Positions 34,756-44,700 of a DNA stretch of 64,000 nucleotides are shown here, piece after piece. This DNA comes from Aestuariispira insulae (GTDB lineage: Bacteria; Pseudomonadota; Alphaproteobacteria; UBA8366; Aestuariispiraceae). The notes under the pieces are model-generated. The model was not told where the DNA came from and ran no database searches. It saw only the letters and a list, made by a program, of their open reading frames with translations. Where the stretch lies: NCBI RefSeq assembly GCF_003385955.1, contig NZ_QRDW01000001.1:541893-605892 (forward strand), in the 5' to 3' direction. The first letter of the stretch is position 1; each line of letters opens with the position of its first letter. A program made the translations under genes and the position numbers.

Positions 34756-36600
34756 ATGAGTATCACGGAGACATCCGAACAGTATGATTTTGCCCGCGGT
34801 GTTGAGATGAACAGCCTCGCGGCGGCCGCCTACAATGACGGCAGTGCCTTGGAAGAAAGTGTCAGCGACCTCGGCTGGGACCTTCTGCAGGTGGCTGACA
34901 ATGGCGGATCCTTTGGCTATGTTGCGGAAAAGGAAGTGGCCGGCGAAAAAAGCCTGGTCCTGTCCTTCCGCGGCACCGACAGCCTGTTGGACGTGTTGCA
35001 ATATGATCTTCTGGGCCCCAAACCCTTCCGGGACTTGACCGACAAAGTGGCCAGCCTGATCAGCTATGTGATCTCGGTCGCCGGCCAATATGACAATATC
35101 ATGGTGACCGGCCACAGCCTGGGCGGCGCGATGGCGCAATGGGCTATGAATGACCTTATGGAAGCATTGGGAGACCAGGCGGACAAAGTCAGCGGCTATA
35201 CGATCGGATCTCCCGGCCTGGGGGCTGCGTCCGTTTTTGGTGGCGTTGAAAGCTATGCCGATCGGCTGTTTCAATATGAGAATAGCAGCGGCTGGCTCGG
35301 CGATGCCGTCACGGTTTATCCGGGCCAGATCGGTACCGAGATTGAATGGAATTTCTCTGACAGCATGATGAATTATTATTCCCGCATGCTGGGCTATGTG
35401 CCGAGCTTCCTGTCCGGGAATGCGCTGACAGCCCTTCTGGAACAGCATTCCAGCCAGCTCTATGTGGAAAACGGTATCCGCGCGCTGTTACGAGAAGACG
35501 GCGTTAGCAATATCGACATGGGCCTGAATAGCGGGGCCAGCACTGGAAATGACCTAATAACCTCGAGCCCCGGCACGATTTTAAACGGCGGGGCCGGCAA
35601 TGACGTGCTGGTGATTGAAAGTGATTGTGTGGTGGCGGACAACCAGGGCAACAACAGTATTGTCTATTCCGCACCCGGCTATGACGCAATCATTCAGGCA
35701 AATGGTACATCCACCCTGTACCTGCCGATCGGGGTCAATCTGGTCAATGTCGCCTATTCGATCATCTCCGACAATCTGGTCCTGGATCTCAATCTGACCG
35801 GCAATGGCAGTGACGGCAGCATCACCCTGACTGATTGGGCCTTGGGATCCAACCAGCAGGTGGCCCAGGCCTGTTTCGTACAGGCCGGTGCCGACGGTTT
35901 TCTGGAACAATATCTTGTCGACCTGACCGGTCTTGGTGGAACATCCGGCACACTTGGCGAATTGGGCGAGATCAACAATCATGGCTATGTCCTGGATGCC
36001 GGCAGCAATGGCAATGACATGATCAACGGCGCGGACAAAGGTGATCGCCTCTATGGTCACGGCGGAAACGATATCCTGCATGGGGGGAACGGCACGGACT
36101 GGCTGGATGGTGGCAGCGGCAATGACCTGCTCATCGCCGACAGAGATGCGGATTACCTGACCGGCGGCAGCGGCGCGGATACCTTTGTCATTACCGACAA
36201 GGAAGATGTTGCCGTGATCCGTGATTTCAATCAGGCGGAAGGAGATCGCATAGAATTGGGCGGCCTGGTCTCGGCCCATGACGCCAATGGCAATCTGGAT
36301 GAATATATTTGGGCTTATAAAGATGGCGTCGACACCGTTATTGCCATTGACCAGAATGGCAAGGCTGGCTGGTGGGACCTGGGCCATGTGACCGGCCTGA
36401 GTTTCACCGAAGTGGCCCGGCTGGAAAATGTCAGTTTCACCAATGATGATCTCTCCCGGATCATTTCTGTGAGCGCATCCGGCAGCAACATTCAGCAACT
36501 GGTGACAGCCATTTCCACATTCGGCGCTGCCGATGCATCCGACATCGCCAATAGCAGCATCCAGGATGAAACCTTCTTCCAGATGACCGCGACCGTCTAA
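34756..36600 (+). CDS. Secreted class 3 lipase with RTX calcium-binding repeats
   Basis: 614 residues from ATG 34756 (AGGGAG nine bases upstream). The lipase domain occupies about 1-250, with the oxyanion segment FRGTDS and nucleophile Ser121 in GHSLGGA. A later region (about 417-478) has glycine/aspartate nonapeptide repeats such as GGNDILHGG and GGSGNDLL, which bind Ca2+ and mark type I secretion; the last 60 residues hold the expected uncleaved C-terminal signal. There is no N-terminal signal peptide. The ABC/MFP/TolC exporter is not in the window. It likely hydrolyses lipids outside the cell. The gene stands alone. Confidence 0.88.
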   Translation: MSITETSEQYDFARGVEMNSLAAAAYNDGSALEESVSDLGWDLLQVADNGGSFGYVAEKEVAGEKSLVLSFRGTDSLLDVLQYDLLGPKPFRDLTDKVASLISYVISVAGQYDNIMVTGHSLGGAMAQWAMNDLMEALGDQADKVSGYTIGSPGLGAASVFGGVESYADRLFQYENSSGWLGDAVTVYPGQIGTEIEWNFSDSMMNYYSRMLGYVPSFLSGNALTALLEQHSSQLYVENGIRALLREDGVSNIDMGLNSGASTGNDLITSSPGTILNGGAGNDVLVIESDCVVADNQGNNSIVYSAPGYDAIIQANGTSTLYLPIGVNLVNVAYSIISDNLVLDLNLTGNGSDGSITLTDWALGSNQQVAQACFVQAGADGFLEQYLVDLTGLGGTSGTLGELGEINNHGYVLDAGSNGNDMINGADKGDRLYGHGGNDILHGGNGTDWLDGGSGNDLLIADRDADYLTGGSGADTFVITDKEDVAVIRDFNQAEGDRIELGGLVSAHDANGNLDEYIWAYKDGVDTVIAIDQNGKAGWWDLGHVTGLSFTEVARLENVSFTNDDLSRIISVSASGSNIQQLVTAISTFGAADASDIANSSIQDETFFQMTATV

Positions 36601-36628
36601 CCCAGCGCAATGGAACGGCGGGCTGTTG

Positions 36629-37093
36629 TCACAATGGCAGCGGCCCGTTTTCCTTCACATTTTCCATCAGAATATGGGACTCGGTTTTCTCCAGCCCCTT
36701 GCACAGGCTGAGCTCATTGGCCAGGAAAGTGGCAAAGCGGCCGATATCCGGGCTGACGACGCGCAAGATATAGTCGGCTGGGCCGGTGGTGCCATGGCAT
36801 TCAATGATTTCCGGATGGCTCTCGACAAACCGGCGCAGCTCCTTAACGCCTTCGTCACTGTTATTGGCCATTTTGACAATGATTAATGCGGTAATTCCCA
36901 GTCCCAGATTCTTCAGATTCAGACGGGCGGAATAACCGTCGATCACGCCTTCATCTTCCAATCGCCGCATTCGGCGCAGGCATTGCGCCGCGGAAAGCCC
37001 AACCTCCTCCGCCAGCTTGGCATTGGTGATGCGCCCCTCTTTTTGCAGGCATTTCAGTATTCTTTTGTCGATCGCATCCAAGGTGAGAGACAT
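36629..37093 (-). CDS. Lrp/AsnC-family transcriptional regulator
   Basis: 154 residues. The N-terminal winged HTH (about 1-60) has RITNAKLAEEVGLSAAQCLRRMRRLEDEGVI; the C-terminal RAM/ACT-like domain has ECHGTTGPADYILRVV. Such proteins bind an amino acid and assemble as octamers. It is divergent from the ctlX-rocD-ddaH-acetylpolyamine amidohydrolase operon, so arginine, citrulline or ornithine is a likely effector. A palindrome at 37139 fits its binding. The final bases may overlap the terminator region of the lipase gene. Confidence 0.88.
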   Translation of the reverse strand: MSLTLDAIDKRILKCLQKEGRITNAKLAEEVGLSAAQCLRRMRRLEDEGVIDGYSARLNLKNLGLGITALIIVKMANNSDEGVKELRRFVESHPEIIECHGTTGPADYILRVVSPDIGRFATFLANELSLCKGLEKTESHILMENVKENGPLPL

Positions 37094-37138
37094 TTTCTAT
37101 TTTTAGCCCAAAAATGAAACAATCTTGTATTCTCTATA

Positions 37139-37158
37139 GCATTTCCTTGCGAAAATGC
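37139..37158. promoter_or_regulatory. Candidate Lrp-type operator
   Basis: GCATTTCCTTGCGAAAATGC, arms GCATTT/AAATGC with an 8-base centre, between the divergent Lrp gene and ctlX. Size and symmetry fit an Lrp/AsnC site. Confidence 0.4.
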
Positions 37159-37295
37159 GAGCACATTTCCTAGCCGGATCCCTATAGTGAAAGCCACGGG
37201 AAAGTTCAAACCCAATCGAGCCATAACATACAGAATCAAAGGGATACCGGTAAAAAAACCAGGCCGGACCCCTTGCTCTTTCGGGATCGGGAAGC

Positions 37296-38267
37296 ATGGA
37301 ATATTCGCAACACGGGCAATACAACTATATTGCATCATCCGTCGCCATGGTGCGGCCGCTGGATTTCACTTATGATCCGCAAACGGCGGAAGACAATCAT
37401 TTTCAGCGCACACCCGGCATTGGCGATATCGCCGAGATTCGCCGCAAGGCCGTTGGCGAGTTCAATGGAGTGGTTGCCGAGCTGCGCAAACATGGGGTTC
37501 ATGTGATTGTTGTCGACAAGGCCGAGGGTGCACCCAACACACCCAACGCGGTCTTCCCCAACAATTGGTTCGCGACAGAATCCGATGGCCGGATCACCTA
37601 TTTCCCGATGAAATCGGAAAGTCGCCGGCTGGAGCGCCAGGAATCCCATATCGAAACCGTGCTGGATGATGCCGGCCGCATCATCCGCGAGAGGGTCGAG
37701 ATTGGCGAAGCCGACGGCAGCCGCGGTATCCTGGAAGGCACTGGCGCCATGGTGATCGACCGCAAGAACCGGATCATTTATGCCGCCCTCTCCAGGCGCT
37801 GTGAGCGCGCCCTGCTGGACCAGTTTGCCGACCGTCTCGGCTATCGCCAGGTGATAGCTTTTGAAACCGCCGATGCCAACGGCCTTCCCATCTACCATAC
37901 CAATGTGATGATGGCGGTTGGCGATACATTTGCCGTCATCTGTGAGCAATGTATTCAGAACGAAGCCTATAAGCGCGAAATCCTGCCCGTCCTCTCTCAG
38001 GACAAAGAGGTAATCACCATCACCCGAGAACAGATGGAACAGGGTTTTTGCGGCAACATCCTGCAGCTGGCTGGCACATCTGGTGAAAAGCTGATCGTCC
38101 TTTCCGACCGGGCCAGGGCGCATTTCACACCTGACCAACTGGCCAGACTGGAACAGCATGGTCGACTGATCGGCAGCAATATCGACATGATTGAATCCGC
38201 CGGCGGCGGCGGCATCCGCTGCATGCTGGCCGAGATTTTCTTGCCATCCGTTCCAGCTGCCGTCTAA
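37296..38267 (+). CDS. ctlX: Citrulline hydrolase-like enzyme of the guanidino-group modifying superfamily (CtlX)
   Basis: 323 residues of the amidinotransferase/arginine deiminase-related fold. CtlX members release ammonia and CO2 from citrulline to give ornithine. The motif PNAVFPNNWF (83-92) replaces the usual substrate loop, and the catalytic pair is His201 in YHTNVMM and Cys309 in GGGGIRCM. GGGA lies nine bases before the ATG 37296; an internal ATG 37347 has no site. It is the first gene of the operon, followed by ornithine aminotransferase, which supports the citrulline-to-ornithine assignment. An arginine or other ureido substrate is a possible alternative. Confidence 0.85.
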   Translation: MEYSQHGQYNYIASSVAMVRPLDFTYDPQTAEDNHFQRTPGIGDIAEIRRKAVGEFNGVVAELRKHGVHVIVVDKAEGAPNTPNAVFPNNWFATESDGRITYFPMKSESRRLERQESHIETVLDDAGRIIRERVEIGEADGSRGILEGTGAMVIDRKNRIIYAALSRRCERALLDQFADRLGYRQVIAFETADANGLPIYHTNVMMAVGDTFAVICEQCIQNEAYKREILPVLSQDKEVITITREQMEQGFCGNILQLAGTSGEKLIVLSDRARAHFTPDQLARLEQHGRLIGSNIDMIESAGGGGIRCMLAEIFLPSVPAAV

Positions 38268-38338
38268 CGGGTTGGGCCAAGCCTCAATACAAAAAGCGCT
38301 TTTTGAGATAAAATCGATTGTAATCCGGAGTATCACCA

Positions 38339-39571
38339 ATGTTGGATCAGAGCATGAGCAGACAAGACCAGTTCACCACCGAAGATTTCATTTCCGTTGA
38401 AGCGGAACTGGGCGCTCACAACTATAAACCGCTGGATGTGGTCATCGAAAAAGGTGAAGGCGTCTGGGTCTGGGATACCGAAGGCAATAAATACATGGAT
38501 TGCCTGGCGGCCTATTCCGCGGTCAACCAGGGCCATTGCCATCCCAAGATCCGGGAGGCGATGATAGAACAGTCGGCAAAGATCTGCCTGACCTCGCGCG
38601 CATTCCGCAATGACCAACTGGCCTTCCTTTATCAAGAACTGTGCGACGCCACCAATTCCCACAAGGTCCTGCCGATGAACAGCGGCGCGGAAGCGGTCGA
38701 AACCGCCATCAAAGCCGTGCGCAAATGGGGCTACGCGGAAAAAGGCGTGCCAGATGGCAAGGCCGAGATCATCGTCTGCGAGAATAACTTTCACGGCCGG
38801 ACCATCTCCATTGTCAGCTTCTCCACCGATGAAACCGCACGCGATGGCTTCGGCCCATTCGTGCCCGGCTTCAAGATCGTGCCATTTGGCGATGCCGATG
38901 CCCTGGAAGCGGCCATCACGCCCAACACAGTTGCCTTCCTGGTAGAACCGATCCAGGGGGAAGCCGGTGTGATGATCCCGCCGGCGGGTTACCTGACCCG
39001 GGTCCGCGAGATCTGCACCAAGCATAATGTCCAGCTTATCCTGGACGAGATCCAGACCGGCCTGGGCCGCACAGGCAAATTGCTGGCGGAAGAGCATGAA
39101 GGCATTGAGGCGGACCTGACCCTGGTGGGCAAGGCACTATCCGGTGGCTTCTATCCGGTATCCGCCGTGCTTTCCAATTCCGAGGTTCTGGGCCTTCTGC
39201 GCCCTGGCGAACATGGCAGCACATTTGGCGGCAACCCGCTGGCCTGCGCCATCGCCCGTACCGCCCTCAAAGTACTTCTGGAAGAAGGCATGATCGACAA
39301 TGCCGCCAAGATGGGCGAGCGTTTCCTGAAAGGCCTGAAAGAGATCAAGAACAACCATATCGTTGAGGTGCGCGGACGCGGCCTGATGCTGGCGGTTGAA
39401 TTTGATCCGGCTGCCGGCGGTGCCCGCCAATATTGTGAGGCCCTGAAGGAAAACGGCATCCTGGCCAAGGAAACCCATGAGAACATCATCCGTTTCGCCC
39501 CCCCGTTGGTGATCACGGAAGAGGAAGTGGACTGGGCCCTGGAAAAAATCAAATCTGCCTTGAACGCCTAA
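38339..39571 (+). CDS. rocD: Ornithine aminotransferase
   Basis: 410-residue PLP-dependent class III aminotransferase that converts ornithine and 2-oxoglutarate to glutamate-5-semialdehyde and glutamate. The PLP Lys265 is in [10 protein letters not shown], Asp236 in [13 protein letters not shown], and [15 protein letters not shown] is typical of RocD. GGAG is nine bases upstream of the ATG 38339. It follows ctlX after 71 bases and is closed by a terminator-like hairpin, with ddaH after that. Confidence 0.93.
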   Translation: MLDQSMSRQDQFTTEDFISVEAELGAHNYKPLDVVIEKGEGVWVWDTEGNKYMDCLAAYSAVNQGHCHPKIREAMIEQSAKICLTSRAFRNDQLAFLYQELCDATNSHKVLPMNSGAEAVETAIKAVRKWGYAEKGVPDGKAEIIVCENNFHGRTISIVSFSTDETARDGFGPFVPGFKIVPFGDADALEAAITPNTVAFLVEPIQGEAGVMIPPAGYLTRVREICTKHNVQLILDEIQTGLGRTGKLLAEEHEGIEADLTLVGKALSGGFYPVSAVLSNSEVLGLLRPGEHGSTFGGNPLACAIARTALKVLLEEGMIDNAAKMGERFLKGLKEIKNNHIVEVRGRGLMLAVEFDPAAGGARQYCEALKENGILAKETHENIIRFAPPLVITEEEVDWALEKIKSALNA

Positions 39572-39603
39572 CAATATTACAAATGTATAATAACGATTGA
39601 AAG

Positions 39604-39645
39604 GGCTCCGGCGGCGGATTATCTTGCGCAACCGGAGCCTTTTTT
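39604..39645 (+). terminator. Intra-operon terminator between rocD and ddaH
   Basis: GGCTCCGG (39604-39611) pairs with CCGGAGCC (39632-39639) around a 20-base loop and is followed by six T. ddaH starts 17 bases after it with its own GGGGAG, so readthrough could be partial. Confidence 0.8.
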
Positions 39646-39661
39646 ACGGGGAGTATCAGTC

Positions 39662-40459
39662 ATGAGCCAACAGGGCCGTTCCTACCAATTCACCAACGCC
39701 ATCTGCCGGGTGCCCGCCCATTCCATCATCGACGGTCTGCGCGCGGAAGATACCGGCACGCCGAGCCCGGACCAGTTCCGTTCAGACCACGGCCTTTACA
39801 TCGCGGCCCTGGAAAAAGCCGGTATTGAAGTGGAAGTGCTGCCCGCCTTGGAGGAGTTTCCCGATTCCGTCTTTGTCGAAGACCCGGCCCTTTGCCTGCC
39901 CGACTTGGCGGTCGTGCTGCGTCCCGGCGCAGAAAGCCGCGAAGGAGAAGCCCAGGCCATCCGCCCCGCCCTCGAAACCTATTATGACACAATCCTCACC
40001 ATCGAGGACGGGTTTGTGGATGGCGGCGATATTCTGATGACCGATGATTCGATCCTGGTGGGCTTGTCCGCGCGCACGAACCAGGCGGGTTTTGAAGAAT
40101 TGAAGGGAAAGCTGGCCACACACGGCCATAAGGTCGAGAAAGTGGACACGCCGGAAGGTGTCCTTCATTTCAAGACCGATTGCTCCCTTCTGGATAGCAG
40201 TACCATCCTGGCCACTTACCGGTTGAAGGATGCCGCCTGTTTTTCCGGCTTCAAAGTGCTGGAAGTCCCGCGCGGCGAAGAAACCGCCGCCAATTCGATC
40301 CGGGTCAATGACCGGGTGATTGTTTCCCAGGGCTTTCCAAAAACGGCACAAATGCTGGAAGATGCAGGCTATCGGGTAGAAATCGTTCCGACACAACAGG
40401 CAGCACTGGTTGATGGCGGCCCCAGTTGCATGTCCCTGCGCTTCGCCCCTAATAAATAA
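39662..40459 (+). CDS. ddaH: Dimethylarginine dimethylaminohydrolase (DDAH) family protein
   Basis: 265 residues. DDAH hydrolyses methylated arginines to citrulline and methylamines. The active site is complete: Glu73-Asp74 in FVEDPA, His169 in VLHFKTD, Cys256 in GGPSCMSLRF. GGDILM (121-126) is conserved. The length matches bacterial DDAH. GGGGAG lies nine bases before the ATG. Placed after ctlX and rocD, its citrulline product would pass straight into the pathway. An arginine-deiminase-like activity on another guanidine cannot be ruled out by sequence. Confidence 0.88.
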   Translation: MSQQGRSYQFTNAICRVPAHSIIDGLRAEDTGTPSPDQFRSDHGLYIAALEKAGIEVEVLPALEEFPDSVFVEDPALCLPDLAVVLRPGAESREGEAQAIRPALETYYDTILTIEDGFVDGGDILMTDDSILVGLSARTNQAGFEELKGKLATHGHKVEKVDTPEGVLHFKTDCSLLDSSTILATYRLKDAACFSGFKVLEVPRGEETAANSIRVNDRVIVSQGFPKTAQMLEDAGYRVEIVPTQQAALVDGGPSCMSLRFAPNK

Positions 40460-40549
40460 TTGTTTAGCTCTGGCGCCGGATAACTTAAATATTCATTTAA
40501 TTTAGATTGCGCCAGACAGACAAGCATTCATCAGGAACAGGATTACGCC

Positions 40550-41578
40550 ATGCTGACCGTCTTTACCGAGAAACACCGCCTGCGCAATGTCAAAACCGAG
40601 CTGTCCGGTGGCGAACTGGTACCACCTTTTGAATGCCCGGTGCGAGCGGAACATATTCTCGAACGCGCCAAGACGGTTGAACTGGGCAATATCATCGCAC
40701 CACAGGAATTCGGCCTGGATCCGATCTATGGCATCCATGATAAGGGTTATGTGGATTTCCTTGAAACATGCTGGGAACGCTGGGTCGCGGACGGTAACAA
40801 GGGCGACGCCATCCCCTATATGTGGCCGACCCGGGACCTGCGCCAAGTCATCCCGGATCATGTTGACGGCCAGATGGGCTATTATTCGATTGGCGCAGAC
40901 ACCTCCATTTCCGACGGCACCTATGAAGCGGCCCGGGCCGCGGTGGATGTTGCCCTGACTGCGCAAAAAGCGATCGCGGATGGTGCAGCTTCCGCCTTTG
41001 CCCTCTGCCGCCCCCCGGGGCATCATGCCTCCGCCAACCAATATGGCGGCTATTGCTTCTTCAATAATGCGGCCATTGCCGCTCAGGCCTTCCTGAACCA
41101 GGGGGCCAAGCGGGTCTCAATCCTGGATGTTGATTTCCATCATGGCAACGGCACCCAACAGATTTTCTATGGCCGCGATGACGTCCAGTTCCTGTCCCTG
41201 CATGGCGATCCGATGGATTCCTATCCCTATTTCCTCGGCCATGCGGACGAACAGGGCCAGGGCAAAGGCGGAGGCTTTACCGAAAACTATCCCATGGGGC
41301 CCGGCACTGCTTACGATAAATGGGGTGCGGCGATGGATGATGCCTGTCGCAAGATCAATGTTTACGGCCCGGATGCGATAATCGTCTCCCTAGGTGTCGA
41401 TACCTTCAAGAATGACCCAATTTCATTTTTCAAGTTGGAAAGTGACGATTTCAAACGCTATGGCGCAAGACTTGCGCAATTGAACCGCCCAACCCTGTTT
41501 GTCATGGAGGGCGGCTATGCGGTTGAAGAGATCGGGATTAATGCGGTGAATGTGCTAACTGGCTTCGAGGGGCGCTGA
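40550..41578 (+). CDS. aphA: Acetylpolyamine amidohydrolase, class II HDAC fold
   Basis: 342 residues, nearly the length of Mycoplana ramosa acetylpolyamine amidohydrolase. The catalytic residues fall at the same positions as there: His158-His159 in PPGHHA, zinc ligands Asp195 and His197 in DVDFHHGNG and Asp284 in GVDTFKND, and Tyr323 in EGGYA. It removes acetyl groups from acetylputrescine, acetylspermidine or related amines in the cytoplasm. Its place in the operon with ornithine aminotransferase suggests that acetylated ornithine or polyamines feed the same route. It is 90 bases after ddaH. Confidence 0.9.
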   Translation: MLTVFTEKHRLRNVKTELSGGELVPPFECPVRAEHILERAKTVELGNIIAPQEFGLDPIYGIHDKGYVDFLETCWERWVADGNKGDAIPYMWPTRDLRQVIPDHVDGQMGYYSIGADTSISDGTYEAARAAVDVALTAQKAIADGAASAFALCRPPGHHASANQYGGYCFFNNAAIAAQAFLNQGAKRVSILDVDFHHGNGTQQIFYGRDDVQFLSLHGDPMDSYPYFLGHADEQGQGKGGGFTENYPMGPGTAYDKWGAAMDDACRKINVYGPDAIIVSLGVDTFKNDPISFFKLESDDFKRYGARLAQLNRPTLFVMEGGYAVEEIGINAVNVLTGFEGR

Positions 41579-41608
41579 CAAAAGCGCCTCCTGCCCCCTG
41601 CAAAGCGA

Positions 41609-41923
41609 TCAGGCGCGCCCCGTCGGCTCGCCATTGGCAAAAAGCCTATCGCCCTGCTGGTCGATGATCTGGCGCCCTTTTCTCAAGGCAAAATCGATAG
41701 CCTCATCCCGGTTGGGAAAGGTATCGGCCCGCAGGAAAAACCGTTCCAGGTCACCGGTCTCGGTCTTCTTGACGATATAACCGGCAAGCCGCCATTGCCC
41801 TTCCGCCTTTTCCGGCGCGGCAACAATGGAAAGCCCTTGATAGTCCACCGGCTCTTCCCGCTTGGGCTGATCCGGTTCCTTGGGAGCACCGCCCCCGAAC
41901 AGTTTTGAAAATATCGACATCAT
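41609..41923 (-). CDS. HlyU-family protein
   Basis: 104 residues. The sequence MSIFSKLFGGG, then EPVDYQGLSIVAAP, FFLRADTFPNRDEAIDFALRKGRQIID, is the HlyU (PF10115) pattern common in alphaproteobacteria. The name comes from a Vibrio regulator, but the function of this small protein is unclear. Two adjacent ATGs (41923, 41920) are possible. It lies between the acetylpolyamine gene and fumC. Confidence 0.75.
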   Translation of the reverse strand: MMSIFSKLFGGGAPKEPDQPKREEPVDYQGLSIVAAPEKAEGQWRLAGYIVKKTETGDLERFFLRADTFPNRDEAIDFALRKGRQIIDQQGDRLFANGEPTGRA

Positions 41924-41983
41924 TCCGGCAGCTTATCCATTCCCACCCCGAGATCAAGCCAGCAGACACGCAAAGCCCCTACC

Positions 41984-43411
41984 CTACGGCTTTTCTTTCG
42001 GTTTTTCCTCGGGGCCAATCATGGTTTCCGGTCGTACCAATTGATCGAAACGATCCGCAGTGACATGCCCAAGCCGCAGGGCCTCTTCCCGCAAAGTGGT
42101 GCCTCTTTTATGGGCCGCTTTCGCAACCTCCGCCGCTTTATCATAGCCAATCTCGGGCGCAAGTGCCGTCACCAGCATCAAGGATCGCCTGGTCAGTCTT
42201 TTCAGCTGTTCCTCATCCGCCTCAATGCCGGCAACACAACGATCGGTGAAGCTGCGGACGCCATCAGCCATAAGGCGGATCGACTGTAGCATGGCATCCG
42301 CCATGACGGGTTTGAAGACATTCAGCTCAAAATGCCCCTGGCTTTCGGCGACGTTCATGGTGGTGTGGTTGCCCATGATCCGGGCACACAGCATGGTCAG
42401 CGCCTCGCACTGTGTCGGATTGACCTTGCCCGGCATGATCGAGCTGCCCGGTTCGTTTTCCGGCAGCTTCAACTCGCCCAAGCCTGATCGCGGCCCTGAA
42501 CCCGCCAGACGAATGTCATTAGCGATCTTAAAGAGGCTGCTGGCCAGACCGTTGATCGCCCCATGTGCCGCCAGATAGGCATCGTGACCGGCCAAAGCGG
42601 CAAATTTGTTCGAGGCTGGACGGAAGCTGCACCCGGTCAGGGTCGACAGCATGGCAGAAAAGGCATCATCAAAACCGGCAAAGGAATTCAAACCGGTCCC
42701 CACCGCTGTCCCCCCCTGCGCAAGCTCCCGAAGATCTTCCAGTGATTGTTCCAGACGTTTGATCCCTTTTCCCATTTGCGCCGCATAACCGGAAAATTCC
42801 TGCCCCAATGTGATCGGTGTCGCATCCTGCAGATGGGTGCGGCCGATCTTGATCAAGCCGCCAAAATCATCCGCCTTCTTCTCCAGAGCCGCCAACAGAT
42901 GCCACAGCGCGGGCAACAGCTTTTCCTCAATCTCCATGACCGCTGCCACATGCATGGCGGTCGGGAAGGTATCGTTAGAAGACTGGCCCATATTCACATG
43001 GTCGTTGGGATGTACCGGCGATTTGGTGCCAAGCGGCTGTCCGAGACTCTCATTCGCCCGATTGGCGATCACTTCATTGGCGTTCATGTTGCTCTGGGTG
43101 CCGGACCCTGTCTGCCATACCGATAAGGGAAAATGATCGTCAAAGCGCCCGGCCGCCACTTCGCCGGCGGCCTGATCAATGGCGTTCGCCAGATCCGGCG
43201 GCAGTTTACCGCATCCGGCATTCACCCGGGCTGCCGCCTGTTTGATATAGCCCAAAGCCCGGATCACCGGCACCGGCATGGTTTCGGTACTGATTGGAAA
43301 GCTTTCCAGGGATCGCGCTGTCTGGGCACCGTAATACCGGTCTTCCGGCACCGGCATTTCACCAAAGGAATCCGTTTCCTTACGCATTCCGGGCTTTTCA
43401 GAACTGGACAT
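41984..43411 (-). CDS. fumC: Fumarate hydratase, class II
   Basis: 475 residues; interconverts fumarate and malate in the TCA cycle without an iron-sulfur cluster. The family signature [15 protein letters not shown] and the early [11 protein letters not shown] motif are intact, as is [24 protein letters not shown] lies just before ATG 43411; Met9 is the usual family start, so the first eight residues are an extension. The C-terminus carries a short Lys/Glu-rich tail. It is a single gene. Confidence 0.95.
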   Translation of the reverse strand: MSSSEKPGMRKETDSFGEMPVPEDRYYGAQTARSLESFPISTETMPVPVIRALGYIKQAAARVNAGCGKLPPDLANAIDQAAGEVAAGRFDDHFPLSVWQTGSGTQSNMNANEVIANRANESLGQPLGTKSPVHPNDHVNMGQSSNDTFPTAMHVAAVMEIEEKLLPALWHLLAALEKKADDFGGLIKIGRTHLQDATPITLGQEFSGYAAQMGKGIKRLEQSLEDLRELAQGGTAVGTGLNSFAGFDDAFSAMLSTLTGCSFRPASNKFAALAGHDAYLAAHGAINGLASSLFKIANDIRLAGSGPRSGLGELKLPENEPGSSIMPGKVNPTQCEALTMLCARIMGNHTTMNVAESQGHFELNVFKPVMADAMLQSIRLMADGVRSFTDRCVAGIEADEEQLKRLTRRSLMLVTALAPEIGYDKAAEVAKAAHKRGTTLREEALRLGHVTADRFDQLVRPETMIGPEEKPKEKP

Positions 43412-43548
43412 GGCCTTCCCCTATTCCATCTGAATGAGGGGTCATCCTATCACCCACTTAATCAGGATCAACCGCGGACTGGCATCCGGTTCACGGCCCG
43501 ATCATTTAATGAAACCCCGCCAAGCCCAATCCGCAGCACAGCTTGCTT

Positions 43549-44697
43549 TCAAACCACCTTACGCACTGCTTCCAGAAACCGATCTACCACAGTGCGCAGA
43601 GTCTCGGATTGTGTAGCCAACTCCGCCGCAGCGCCATTAACCTCTCCGGCTGCCCCGCCGGTTTCCTGGGCGGCCATGGTGACATTCGAAATATTCTGAG
43701 AAACTTCCGTTGTTCCAGCGGATGCCTGAACAATATTGCGGGCAATCTCACTGGTCGCGGCCGATTGTTCCTCGACCGCTGCTGTGATCGCTCCGTTGGC
43801 CTGATCAATCTCCCGCACTTTGCTGGAGATTTTTTCAACCCCTTCAACGGTTGCCCGAGTCGCATCCTGAATGGAATGGACATAATGCCCAATCTGTTCC
43901 GTGGCCTGGCTGGTCTGTTGGGCCAAGGCCTTCACTTCATTGGCGACAACCGCGAACCCCTTGCCTGCGGCACCGGCCCGTGCCGCTTCAATAGTGGCAT
44001 TCAGCGCCAGCATATTTGTCTGATCGGCAATATCATTAATCAGATTGACCGCATTCACTATCAGTTCCGAGGCCTGGCGCAGATCGCCGATCTGGCTGGC
44101 AACGGCGTTGGAATCAAGCGACGCCTCGTTCGCCAACTTCGAGGCATGGGAAACCTGGTCGGTAATCTGCCGGATCGATGCGGTGAGCTCTTCCGACGCC
44201 GCAGAAACCGTCTCCACATTGCTTGAGGCCTCTTCAGCAGCCGCCGCAACCAAAGTGGCCTGCTGAGTAGTATCCCCGGCAATCCGCGTCATGGTTTCCG
44301 AAGAGGAATTCAACTCGGTCGAAGCACTGGCCACCGTATCCACGACATCGCAGACGATCTTCTCAAAATCATTGGCCACATCGCCAAATTCGCCCACCTT
44401 GCCCTTAATATGGCCCAGCGCGCCATTGACCTTGCGGCTTCCGCTCAGGAAAGCCCCCAGCATACTGGTTTCGATGATCTGCCGGTAATATTGGTTCTCA
44501 GCCACATGTTCCATACATGCAGCCGATTCCCGGACATAGGCGTCACAGCGATCAATCAGGTCATTGATTGAGTTCATCAATTCACCAAGGGTACCCTTGG
44601 CGGAAATATTGGTCATCCTGGCCTCGAAATCACCGGCGGCGGCAAGATTCACAATATGAAGCGCATATTTTAGCTGCGCCTCATGCTGCCCAAACAT
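43549..44697 (-). CDS. Cytosolic methyl-accepting chemotaxis protein
   Basis: 382 residues without a membrane segment. A short N-terminal helical part is followed by the coiled-coil signalling domain with the tip LALNATIEAARAGAAGKGFAVVANEVKALA. GGGAG is eight bases upstream. It starts three bases after the PAS protein stop, so PAS sensor and signalling domain are two proteins here, whereas Aer joins them in one chain. It likely signals through CheA/CheW encoded elsewhere. Confidence 0.9.
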   Translation of the reverse strand: MFGQHEAQLKYALHIVNLAAAGDFEARMTNISAKGTLGELMNSINDLIDRCDAYVRESAACMEHVAENQYYRQIIETSMLGAFLSGSRKVNGALGHIKGKVGEFGDVANDFEKIVCDVVDTVASASTELNSSSETMTRIAGDTTQQATLVAAAAEEASSNVETVSAASEELTASIRQITDQVSHASKLANEASLDSNAVASQIGDLRQASELIVNAVNLINDIADQTNMLALNATIEAARAGAAGKGFAVVANEVKALAQQTSQATEQIGHYVHSIQDATRATVEGVEKISSKVREIDQANGAITAAVEEQSAATSEIARNIVQASAGTTEVSQNISNVTMAAQETGGAAGEVNGAAAELATQSETLRTVVDRFLEAVRKVV

Positions 44698-44700
44698 GGT

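Noticed and set aside
35581-36498. 305-residue open frame opposite the RTX lipase
   Set aside because: Shadow produced by the repetitive glycine codons of the lipase.
37335-38339. 334-residue open frame opposite ctlX
   Set aside because: Antisense to a gene with intact catalytic His and Cys; no independent support.
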